DNA from: Ophthalmolycus amberensis
Lineage: Eukaryota; Chordata; Actinopteri; Perciformes; Zoarcidae
Length of the DNA: 64,000 bases
Direction: 5' to 3'
NCBI GenBank assembly: GCA_024529925.1
Contig: JAFEUB010000965.1
Location: forward strand, 2,441,001-2,505,000
Shown here: positions 22,801 to 32,198 of the stretch, in pieces
How positions within the stretch are numbered: the first letter of the stretch is position 1
Layout of the letters: every line of letters begins with the position of its first letter
Notes under the pieces: generated by a model
What the model was told of the DNA's origin: nothing
Databases searched by the model: none
What the model saw: only the letters and a program-made list of their open reading frames with translations
Position numbers and translations under genes: made by a program

Positions 22801-25800
22801 ATGAGCAGCCAAATCTGCAGCAAATGCAACCAACCTGGGGTCAACCTCAAGAACCAATGCAGCCCCAGACCCCATGGGCACAGCCATCACAAACAGACTC
22901 TCAGCATCAACCACCATGGGTGCAACAACCTGAGCAGAAATCCCAAGCACAACCTCCTTGGGCTCAACAGGATCAGCCCGAATCCCAGCCACAGCCGCCA
23001 TGGGTTCAGCCACCACAGCATCAGGCTCCACAACAAACATGGTCACAGGCTGAAGTGCCGGGTCAGCCCCAACCACCGTGGGTCTCAACTCAGCCTCAAC
23101 AGCAACCTTCAATTAATGCATGGCCTCCATCACAAACTCAAGCCCAAGTTCAGCCACCTTGGATCCAAGCAGCCCAAGCACAACCCCCAGCACAGCCTCA
23201 AGCCATTTTGAATCCATGGCCGACAGTACCTGCTCAGGCTCAGTCCCCTCCATCATGGGCCCAGCACCCTTCAGAACATGGTCAGCACCCCATGAATTCT
23301 TGGGCCCCAGAGCAAAATCAGGCCCAACATCAACCACCTTGGGCTCAACCAGTTCCACCCCAGCCCACACCACAACCAAACTGGCAACAATCCATTTCAA
23401 AGACTCCACCACAGCCACCAATAAATACATGGCCTCCACGTCCGACACAACCTCAGGCACCTTTTAATGCTTGGGCGCCACAGCAAACGCCTGTGAATGT
23501 TTCCTCGTCAATGGTGAACACTCCGTCTCCAAAACCTTGGCATCCACAACAAAATGCCCCACACAATCGGGCCGCTCCGCCACCGCCACAGCGAATGCAC
23601 TCTTTAACCATTGGTCAACGAGCTTCACTGCCTATCAACCCAATGGCCAGTGTCTTCAACCCTTCATCCCAAGGTTCATCTTTTGGGATGCCAGCTGTCA
23701 GAGGGAAAGGAGCCGATATGTTCGCCAAGAGGCAGTCTCGTATGGAGAAATATGTTGTGGACTCTGAGACTGTACAAGCAAACAAGACTTGCCGGTCGAC
23801 ATCGCCAGTTGCTTCCTTACCGAATGAGTGGAAATATACACCCAACGTACGTGCTCCTCCTTCACGGGCATATAATCCTATTCAGTCCCCTTCTTACCCC
23901 CCAGCAGCAATAAAGGCGCTCCCTCCAAGTAGCCCTTTAACCAAAGCCAATAAAAAAGGCAAAGAGAAACATAAGCCTGTACCTAAACTCAATGTTATCG
24001 ATGTTATGAAGCATCAACCCTATCAACTCAATTCCTCACTCTTTATCTTTAGCCCAGCAGCAGAGGCTGCCAAGCCCCCTGAACCTAAGCCAGACTGTTC
24101 ACCTCCTAATCCACCTATTGAAAACCAACCAATTAGACATGAGCAAATGGCCCTCACCCAGCCAGCTGGACCATTAAATGCCCCATACCCCCAGCAAGCC
24201 TATGGGATGCCAATGCAGCCCATGATGCATGATGACCACGATCAGCAAAACCCAGCTAATGTTTATCCTCCCTCTAATCCTAACCCCCCTGGTGGTCCAT
24301 ACCAGCAAGCATATAATCAACAAACGTATCAGCAACCTGCCCCACCTGCTTATCATCCCCAAGCTCCTCAATCTCCAAACCCTAGCTACCAACAGGCACC
24401 GCAGGCCCTTTACCAACCAGCCAATAGCCCTCCCTACTTGACACCTCCCTCAGTACCTTACCAGCCACAGCCTCCCAGTGTCTATGTTGCTCCTAGTTTT
24501 CCTGTAGCTGCAAGGCCTGAATCTGCAGCAGGTGGCAACTCTGGAGCTGCTCCTAAACCCAAGTTCACAGCTAAAAAGAGCTCCGCTCAGGTCTGGAAGC
24601 CTGCCGCAGTTGATGAAGAGTGATTCTGGTAGAATCATAATATGCTAGAGTCAAAGGGTTGGTGCTCTTGCAATCCACTTGCAAGTGGACTATTCTGAGC
24701 ATATAAACTTGCTTTTGCAAGGCCTATATTTACATCCACCCGCTCTCGTTATTGTCATAGGACAGAGCTTGATGGTGTTCACGGTTTGAAGAACAAATAC
24801 AAATGGCATTGTAAACAAATAAGAACATAACAATAAGAGTTGGATGTAAGCGAGATACAGAGGAGCTAAAATTAACTTTACATGTTTATAAAGCATGTAC
24901 ATTTCAACATGTTTGTCTGAAATGATGCATATGGTTACTTAATTAAAATGAATGTACTATTATGTAGGGGGAAAAAAAGCTAAAGTCGTGGCAATGTAAG
25001 AATGTAGGGGGCGCAATATGCTCAGTAAGAATTGAAAGAAGGGTGTGAGAGAAAAAAGAACTCAGAAGTGAATGGTATCGGACAGTGACAACAGGAATTA
25101 GATTTTTGAAAAGAAGAAAATGCTTACTGTCTCCAATCTTATTTGATAAACAAACAAATAAACAGACAAAACAACTTAAATATAATCAAGTTGGATAGCA
25201 TAATTAACACAACAATGAGAAGTAATGGAGAAGGGTCGGTCTTTGGGGTTCAATGATACCAACATGAAGGCAAAAGTTTGAATGTCAGTGATGTCAGAGT
25301 ACAGATTATGTAACAACTCTGGAGATGTAAGTGAAGGCTGGAGAATACTGCACTACTTCTTACAAAAAGTGACAACTAGCCCTGACTTGCTTGAACTTCA
25401 AAAGTCAAATGAGTAAAGGATTTATTCGTCAGTGGCTCTCCCGAGTGTCTTGTCCATAGCACCTACTGAAGTGGGTTAGTTTTATTTCAAGCCTTTTACC
25501 AGCTGTTGCGTCATGTTAGGTACTATATTTAAACTGCCTTATAAGAGGGAGTGCTGAAGTCCAGGGATAGTAGGCTTGAATTTCAGCTTAAGCCAGTCAA
25601 GAGCTACTCAGGCCCTGATTGTATTTTCCCTGATAACAGAGAAAGATATCGTATCTTCACTCGTCCATACGTCTTCTCCCGCTATTGTATTATATAAATA
25701 GATGATGAATGACATAAAAAAAGGAATTATTAAAAGAATATCCAGCCCAGTAATGTTCACAAATATATTGCTGGTACAGGGCTGCTTTTGTTCTTTATGT

Positions 25801-28298
25801 TCTTTTCCTTTGTGTGTTTCTCTTCATAGTGCTCTTTCTGTATGTTTTTCCTGCACTGCCATTAAAATGTATTTTATCCTTGTTTGACTTTCCTTTCTTT
25901 TGTCCTTTTAGCATGCTCTTTGGGCTACTTTTTTTCTTTTCATCTTGCTGAATTTCACGACTTCTCCATTTTCCATATTTTCTAAAAAAAAAAGAGCTAT
26001 AAATCAGTCAGTTTATTCTCAAGTACCATTATGTCAGACTAACTCCTACCTATATAATACCTACTATCTTTTTGCAAAGGTTGTGCAGGTTAAAAATCTG
26101 TTTTCAATATCAATATCAACTAGAAAGAGCTTAAGCCAGAAACACCTCGTTATCCAAATCACCGACTTTTATAGCAGTTGAGGTGAATGCCTGAAAAGCA
26201 CATTCCTGCAGAATGACTAACTTGATGATGCATTCATGAAGGATATTATTAGACCGGTGACTTCAAGGAATACAGTCGACCTCATTGGACAATTCTGGAG
26301 GACGAGTGAGTGGGCCACTGCTGAGTTGAGTCATGCATTTTTAGAAAGGGCAGTTATTTGTTAAGTGGAAGTTTTAATATCTGTCCTTGGTTGGCTATAT
26401 CTGGAGGAATTTGATTCCTACTTCACCCCCAGCTTTTCTGGTCTTTATGTCAGCTGTACTTGTTTTCAGTGCACCCTAAAGACATCTAAGTGTTTGTGTG
26501 AGACATAAATCTTTTTATGCAATACAATTCAAATATAATAGGAGACAAAATAATTACTCTAGGTTCAGAGACCTACACAATAATGGTTTAGTTACATGTT
26601 AAATGTGTGTTGATACTACTAAACTTTGCTAATGCTTATCTAATTTTTATTTCAAGAAATGCAGGACAGATTTTATACACACCTTCGACTCTCAAATGGT
26701 CTATCTAATAGACTCGGGACCCCAAATAATACCGGTCTTTTCTGAGATGTGTTCAAATCTGCATAGTGATAGAAATAGACAATTTAAGGCATACTGTATG
26801 GTTATTTCATCAATTTTCTTCAGTATGAAAGCATATCCGTAGATCATCATCTAATCTGCTCGTCCCTTCTTGTGTCAGCTCCAATCCAGGATAACACTGC
26901 CGGAGGCATTTTAGGCCTACCAGATACCTGAGTCAGCAGATAATTTATTCCCTCTTTACTCATTCAGCTACAATTCTCTTTCTTCATGACGGCACTCTCG
27001 TCTGCTCTGTTCTTTCACTTTTCACAATCTCTTGCTCTCTGCTGATCTTACACATCTTCCGCCAGATGATGGCAGCACTGCCTTTTCTGCATGTCTGCCA
27101 TATCCAAAAGAATGTATCGTCAGAGACCATAAAGGGTACAGAGGTGCTTTGTCACTCCACATAACCCTTTGCTGTCTCGGCATCCTAATGGATATTTTAG
27201 TATTAGTTTAGTAGTTTACTAAGTTGCACCAAATCCAAATCTAATTGTCATGCTTTCAAGTGTTCAACTGTTGCTATAAAGCAGAGTAGATCCAATAAAA
27301 ACAAGGTGAATGCAGCTTATTCTGGAAAGCCCATGCTCTCCCATAATCCAGTTGTTCTGAGAAACAAGAGGGCATTCCGCTATGTTTGGACAAATGCTAA
27401 AGCACTGGGTTGAGGAGTCTTATTGTGGAATGGAAGGTCAAGTCCACAATAAGTTAACAATAATACGTTTATAGAGTTTGCAACAGTTCATTCATTTTGC
27501 TGGCTATTTCAGATCTTTACATTGTTTTACAAAGTTATACGAAAAATAAAACAGACGAAAATGAAACATGAAATTCAAAATTAGAGTATTACAGCACCTA
27601 AAAGACATGTGTTGTCAAAGAGTTACTCTATTTTCCTATGTTTTCCAAGCTGCGGGAATTTTTACTAAAATAAACATGTCTGGATCTTTCTTTACAGCTA
27701 CTTGGCAGGAGCTACTCCCTTTCCCCACCAGTCAGAGTACCATCCACGGGCCAGAACACAGCTTCGGCTTCTTCTTCTCCCAAGCCTCCGGCTCGGGCCT
27801 CCACAACCCCCCCAGCAAGACAGGCATCCTGGCTACAGAAAGGCCGCAAACCACTTATGCCCTGGGAGGCCGCCTCCCGCCATGCCCCTGGGCCTGGTGG
27901 ATGAAGCCTTTGCTTTCCAGAACCTCCAGCAAGGCCTAGCCACCAATGTCCGCCTGGCAGCCCAGCGCAAAATGTTGCCTGAGCCGCCAGCAGAGTGGAA
28001 GGCCAGGGTGTCTTACGAAGCCCAGCAGAGAACAGGCGGCCAGACTTGGAGCCAGAGCCGAAGCGGCAGTGAGAGTCGAGCTCCGCTACCATCATTTGGG
28101 TCCCTAACAAGGAGCACTGTCTCCGCCCCTGCCCGTCATGCTGATTACAGGTCTCTGCCCAGACAGTGGCAGCCTCAGAGGTCAGTTACACAGGCAAACA
28201 TGGGGCCCCCAGTGTCCTCCTCAGAGTTTCAGAGGCCCTTGGGAAAACCAACTTACAAGTCTGTGTACACCAGCAACACTTGGAGTTGGAGGCGATAG
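10754..28298 (+). CDS. synpo2: SYNPO2 (synaptopodin-2 / myopodin), Z-disc actin-binding PDZ protein
   Basis: Synaptopodin-2 bundles actin, binds alpha-actinin and filamin at the Z-disc and works with BAG3 in chaperone-assisted autophagy. Coding exons are 10754-10861, 17216-17367, 18431-19221 and 20932-24623 (stop), giving about 1580 residues. An alternative form leaves exon 4 at 24590 and uses 27698-28298. Domains in order: PDZ (residues 1-87), a Ser/Glu-rich region, the conserved FRRSESLSDKQLKEAKSKCK block, VLMFKKHRQRAKKYTLVSYG, GKGAVMFAQRRLRMDEI, a Q/Y-rich tract, a P/Q/W repeat of about 360 residues, GKGADMFAKRQSRMEKYVVD, and VMKHQPYQLNSSLF. It is about 490 residues longer than the human 1093-residue form, mostly from the Q/Y and P/Q/W parts. 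Family call very sure; which teleost duplicate is unknown. Confidence 0.95.
11768..11817. repeat. Interspersed repeat, copy 2 (half of the palindrome)
   Basis: Shares the GTTGTACT...GATGTAAAACAA...GAGTGC...AAATACTCA series with copy 1 in the same orientation but lacks the right arm. Confidence 0.55.
15550..15586. repeat. GT-rich microsatellite
   Basis: Interrupted (GT)n with AT and GC steps, in synpo2 intron 1. Confidence 0.7.
16901..16929. repeat. Small GC-rich hairpin, 10 bp stem
   Basis: ACAGCCCGGC and GCCGGGCTGT around a 9-base loop, in synpo2 intron 1 about 290 bases before exon 2. Confidence 0.6.
17216..17367 (+). CDS. synpo2: synpo2 coding exon 2: rest of the PDZ domain
   Basis: Encodes VEEGGRAFLAGVREGDEVVS, then LNGEPCADLTLLRAFALIDT and SLQLLVKR, the second half of the PDZ fold. 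Separated from exon 1 by a 6.4 kb intron. Confidence 0.95.
18431..19221 (+). CDS. synpo2: synpo2 coding exon 3
   Basis: About 264 residues, acidic and Ser/Gly-rich and weakly conserved, ending PNKHRARHA as in the mammalian protein (PHKHRARHA). Starts after CTGAAAG; donor GCCA|GTAAGT. Confidence 0.92.
19222..20931 (+). other. synpo2 intron 3: no gene
   Basis: AT-rich with no recognisable coding or repeat feature. Confidence 0.75.
20932..24623 (+). CDS. synpo2: synpo2 coding exon 4: main exon with stop of the short C-terminal form
   Basis: A single uninterrupted 3.7 kb exon. It opens FRRSESLSDKQLKEAKSKCK and ends SSAQVWKPAAVDEE, like the mammalian IQVWKPSVVEE end. It carries the family motifs RIASRDERIS-like (IASRDERISTPASRTGVL), KPMFTFKEAPKVSPNPALL, EEDYLSLGAEACNFLQS and APPPVAPKPV. 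A PPAY motif near the end could serve the BAG3 WW domain, which in mammals binds a PPPY (inference). Confidence 0.96.
21526..21716 (+). repeat. CAA/CAG-rich tract in synpo2 encoding a Q/Y-rich segment
   Basis: Imperfect CAA/CAG runs interrupted every 4-5 codons by TAT, GAA or ATG, giving repeated QQQY/QQQE words over about 60 residues. Confidence 0.9.
22530..23560 (+). repeat. Degenerate P/Q/W coding repeat in synpo2
   Basis: About 24 tryptophans, most in QPPWxQ-type words, spaced roughly 10-20 residues apart over about 340 residues. Units have diverged at the DNA level, so the repeat is old or under selection for the motif. Confidence 0.88.
24591..24596 (+). promoter_or_regulatory. synpo2: Internal splice donor for the long synpo2 isoform
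   Basis: GCTCAG|GTCTGG sits eleven codons before the stop of exon 4 and leaves phase 0, exactly what exon 5 needs. Splicing here replaces VWKPAAVDEE by the exon 5 tail. The site is weak beyond GTC, consistent with optional use. Inference from phase. Confidence 0.55.
24624..27697 (+). other. synpo2: synpo2: 3' UTR of the short form and intron before exon 5
   Basis: Sequence after the exon 4 stop serves as 3' UTR for the short isoform; an AATAAA at 25157-25162 is a possible signal among several AT-rich candidates. The rest is AT-rich intron. Confidence 0.6.
27698..28298 (+). CDS. synpo2: synpo2 alternative 3' exon (exon 5) encoding the long C-terminus, with a one-base frame break
   Basis: After acceptor TTTACAG the first frame reads LLGRSYSLSPPVRVPSTG and on to RKPLMPWEAASRHAPG. 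From GLVDEAFAFQNLQQGLA onward a second frame continues to WSWRR and a TAG stop. PWEAASR followed by GLVDEAF is characteristic of synaptopodin-family C-termini, so both halves belong together. The break coincides with GGG at 27890-27892. The exon is 601 bases; without one base it is exactly 199 codons plus stop, in phase with the internal donor at 24590. Confidence 0.8.
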
Positions 28299-28847
28299 AA
28301 AACAACTCAACCTGTGTGACCTTTCAATAGAAGAAAACTCCCAAGTTGCACTGATTCCATTATACATTTAAGTACTTTTCCTTTTTTTTAACTCATATAT
28401 ATTATAACAAGCAATAATATGGTAAGTGAGGAGAGTGAGCTGGAGAGATTGCTAGAATTGTTGTGGTTCTGATAATTGTTTCTTTTAATTCTTTAAGCTT
28501 TTTGCCCGGTAAATATCTAGTATAAACTGTTTTAGATCCAATCTAATGAATGCCATAATGAAATGTGAAAAAGGGATGATTACTCTCACAACATATGGAG
28601 ACTGAAAGATAATTTCTCGAATATTAAACTGACTTTGTAGTTTGGTAAGTACACTGAAGGGGGCCTGAAAGATGAGGCAATGAGTATGTTGCTTAGAATG
28701 AGCGTGAAGAGACATGTGCAGTGCAAAAAAATGGAGCAAATTCAGTGATTGTTCATGATATCTGAAAAACAACTGTTCGGTTAAGCTTTCAGAATATAGG
28801 ACAGAGGTGTATTACAGTGTCTTAAGAAAAGAGATTTGTGAGGATAC

Positions 28848-28883
28848 AAAAAGGGAGAGAGAACCGTTTCTCTCTCCCTTTTT
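28848..28883. repeat. Purine/pyrimidine hairpin, 16 bp stem, in synpo2 3' flank
   Basis: AAAAAGGGAGAGAGAA and its exact complement separated by four bases. Confidence 0.85.
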
Positions 28884-29899
28884 GACCCCCAATTGTTTTG
28901 AGCTGGTGGATTTGTCATTCTCTTGGTTTAATTTTCTGCCGTGGATGTATGTATTTAGCATGCAGTGATTGCGCACTTGTTTTTTTGCTGGTTTTGATTG
29001 ATTTTCAATCAAACAAATTACTACATTTGCAGTGTTTCCAGGTCAGCAAATATTTTTAGTGTCACAAAATCCAATTATTGATGCATTAGACAAGAGGCTT
29101 AAAAGGTTAGTGCTATAACTCAGCATGTTGTGTAAGCTCTAATAAGTTCGATTAATATACTTATTCACCAGGTGCATTTTAATTAGTGCGTAAGCATTTC
29201 ACCACCAACTATGGGAGATGAGAAGCTGACCTTTTTTCTTTAGGGCACCTGAAATGAATTGGCCCATTCGAGTCATAGCTGGGTGTGAAATTTGAATTGA
29301 GGAATGTTGATTAGTCCTAATTATGACTACAATAACAGATTATTCTTGTTGATGGGTTTACTGCGACTGGGAGAATTGCTTGTGGTATGTATGTAATGGG
29401 TTTGTGGCTTGCGTTTGATTTGGGCTTTCGCTATAGACTCCTAAGATTAAAGCTAGGTTATTGTTTCCACAGAGAGTACATAATGTCCTAATGTGATTCT
29501 CACCAAGCAATCTCATGAGCATGAATAAGATTCATCACACGGCATTGTGTCGGGCCTCAACTGACTCACTGAGCATCCTGACATATAGTGTATCTGTGAG
29601 GGTTACACTGTACTGCTTCCATTCAGACAACTCTTATTATGCTCACAATGCAATACCGGTAATCAATTTCTGCCTCAAACCATTTCAGATATGGATTCAC
29701 ATAAAGCCTGTTACAAAATAAACACAACCAAATAGCACTATTTCACAAATCGCACTGTGTGTTTGTGCTCTTTGCTCTCTATTCCAAGCATGAAATACTT
29801 CGCTCCGGGCCATTTGTTGCTTGCTGGACCGTCCCATGAAGCTTTTTGTACGATGTGTTGTCTTGAATAGTCACTCGCTCCGTATCCAGCGAAGGGGTT

Positions 29900-29912
29900 G
29901 GGGGGGGGGGGG
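29900..29912. repeat. Poly(G) run of 13
   Basis: Uninterrupted G13 directly after GGGGTT, in the synpo2-myoz2 spacer. Confidence 0.9.
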
Positions 29913-30973
29913 ACTTGTTTCCATGGTGACCACCAGTTACATAATAACAGTGGGTACCTACTGTAGCCGAAGCATTAGAGGATGAGCGATAAGGACGCAG
30001 AGGGAGATGACGAACAGAAATTATTTTCCTACTAATTTAGATATAGAAAATGTTGTGTCTGGGATTCAAATGTCATTAAAAGGGGAAAGCGCAATGCACA
30101 TAGCTTTGAAATATTTCATTTTGTGTATGGGGTTGCTGGACTAGTTTTCTTCATGCCAGGCATTGCAGTATGCCAGTGAACTGGCTGCTTTAACATCCAA
30201 CCTTATGCTTTGCTCCGCCGCGGACCTGCCGTCCTTTATTTGTCTCTGTTATCAAGTTAAGAATTATATTGGAGGTAAATTAAATTGAGCAAGGTCAATT
30301 AAAACATAGTGACTGGATTATAAAGTGAGTGCACCCTATTAGGCCTTGCTCCTATATCACATGATGGCTTTTAAAACAAATAGTATCTGATTGGCCGGTA
30401 GGCCCTGAAGGGGTCGTGTTCCCACTGAATATAATTATTGTTAGCTGCGCACTACAATCCTGGAGCGCTGACGAAGACAACTTCCGCTGAAACAACTTTA
30501 TTTTAACCCTTAGGGTGCTTTTTAATTCATTTATATGTGCAAAGTTGCGCTAATGCAACAGATTATTGCTCTTTATATGGGCAGTTTACTCCAATGCTTA
30601 GTTTATTGACCTTTATTATGCCACAGATAAAGCACATTCTCATGCAGTCATGTTGACTATAGAAGAGGTGAACCACAGTGGGCCAAACCGGAATAATATA
30701 GACTCTCCCCATCATTTTTTTTCATTTGAATAAATTGGATTTTATGTTAGAATCCTTCATCATCAGTTTCAACCATTTATCCATAACTTTTCTGCCAGCA
30801 TGCCAATTTTTAGCTCATATAATTTTTTTGTTTTTATTTCACATACTCTTAATCAAGTGCAGACATCCCTCCTGGGGCACTCCTGGTTTGAAATCAGTGA
30901 TATTGATCCTCCTGCTACTGGCAGGAAGATAGATAGCTAGATGGAGGGCAAAGCGAGCAGCAGTGGCATTGCT

Positions 30974-30983
30974 CTAAATTTAG
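30974..30983 (+). promoter_or_regulatory. MEF2 site upstream of myoz2
   Basis: CTAAATTTAG is a perfect match to the MEF2 consensus YTA(A/T)4TAR. MEF2 drives sarcomeric genes. Followed at 31033-31050 by CACCC-type repeats. Placement in the promoter rests on the inferred leader exon. Confidence 0.5.
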
Positions 30984-31032
30984 TCACCCCTCTGCTTGTG
31001 AACTAAATACCAATGACAACAGTCAAAGTGAC

Positions 31033-31050
31033 ACCCACCCACCCACCCAC
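31033..31050. repeat. (CCCA)n repeat before the myoz2 leader
   Basis: Four to five tandem CCCA units; CACCC words also occur in muscle promoters, so this may be more than a satellite. Confidence 0.7.
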
Positions 31051-31099
31051 TCATTCAGTCGGGCTAGGTTGCAGCCCCCTCTGCTCGCCCTCCCCATGA

Positions 31100-31243
31100 C
31101 AAGCCCCAGTGCCGTGGAGCACGAGCACCCACACGGGTTGCACTACCCTGTCTGACCCTCTCTCCTCTTACCTTTCTGACTTCCTTCCCTGAGGAGACAG
31201 TCACAACTTAAGACTCCGCCCAAAGAGGGGTCCTTCAGGACAG
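31100..31243 (+). other. myoz2: Probable non-coding leader exon of myoz2
   Basis: A strong donor GGACAG|GTAAGCC at 31244 and the acceptor CTCCCCAG at 32101-32108, eight bases before the myoz2 start codon, fit one spliced leader. The 5' end is not determinable from sequence. Confidence 0.45.
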
Positions 31244-32116
31244 GTAAGCCATCACTCGGGCCTCTCCAAAGGTGTGCTGTTTAGTTGTAACGTGACACTT
31301 CCACTTTGACTCGAGCATGATTCTCACAACCACCTACAGTTGCTCCCTCTTAATTTTCCTGTCAATCAAACTGCTTGCCTCGTGTTACTGTTTCTCTTAG
31401 ATATTCTTTTATAATTGTGTTTTTGAATCGTGAAAACCCCTTTAGTCTTATTGCTTGGGAATAATCATATTTAACAGCAGCAAGTATACATAAATCATAT
31501 TGCTTACCTCTATTTTTTCAAAGTGAATACAACTAATAGTATTCTGAAGTTTTTTTTTGTTGAAAATAAAGTGAACTTTGCAAACTTGCCTCATATCTAC
31601 GACCAAAACAATGATGAGGGATTTGCTTGCCATGAAATGCTACTTTGTTCCACCAAGAAACTTCGTGAAAAGAATTTTGGATTGGAATGAAACATTCATG
31701 TTGTGTTCACTGACACCTTGGTGTGAACTTCCGTGGGGCTATTTCATCCAGTTTGCTGTGACAACAACATGTTCTATATCTGTGTCCTTTCAGCACAACT
31801 TATTTTCAAACCTATTGATTCCCAGACCCCTGACACAGCTGGTTGCCATGTCTGAAGAGCATGTGCTTGGCGTTTAACAGCCCGAGGTTATTTAAAGGGA
31901 TGTGCTAACTTCGCCCCTTTTCACTGCCGTAATGAATTCTATCTGCTTTGGTGGGTCTTTGTGCATGGTGTGGCTTCTCAATGTTGGCCAAATCGATGGT
32001 CAACATGCAGCCGTGTTGTCTTGCTTTTGTGTCTCATTGTACGTTTGAACAGGTTGCACTGATGTGCTTTGTCTCCTGTGACTTTTTGCCTCACCCCCGA
32101 CTCCCCAGGGGCAGCC

Positions 32117-32198
32117 ATGTCACAGTTCTCCACCATGACGACCACGGAGAGGAAAATGCAGGCGGCAGCAATCTGCAAGGAGGTTCAAGCCCAGGAAG
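32117..32198 (+). CDS. myoz2: myoz2 coding exon 1
   Basis: Starts [20 protein letters not shown] and ends QAQE plus one base; the N-terminus is poorly conserved in the family. ATG follows the acceptor closely. A second in-frame ATG seven codons in could also serve. Confidence 0.88.

Larger units (their letters stand above)
28299..30973. other. synpo2 3' UTR and spacer to myoz2
   Basis: The first part must be the 3' UTR of the long synpo2 form; I see no clear AATAAA close to the stop. Contains the 28848 hairpin and a G13 run, otherwise nothing supportable. Confidence 0.65.

Noticed and set aside
22290..23112. Overlapping minus-strand ORFs of 168 and 193 residues
   Set aside because: Antisense of the synpo2 P/Q/W repeat; codon bias of the sense repeat suppresses stops. 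No homology and no splice context.
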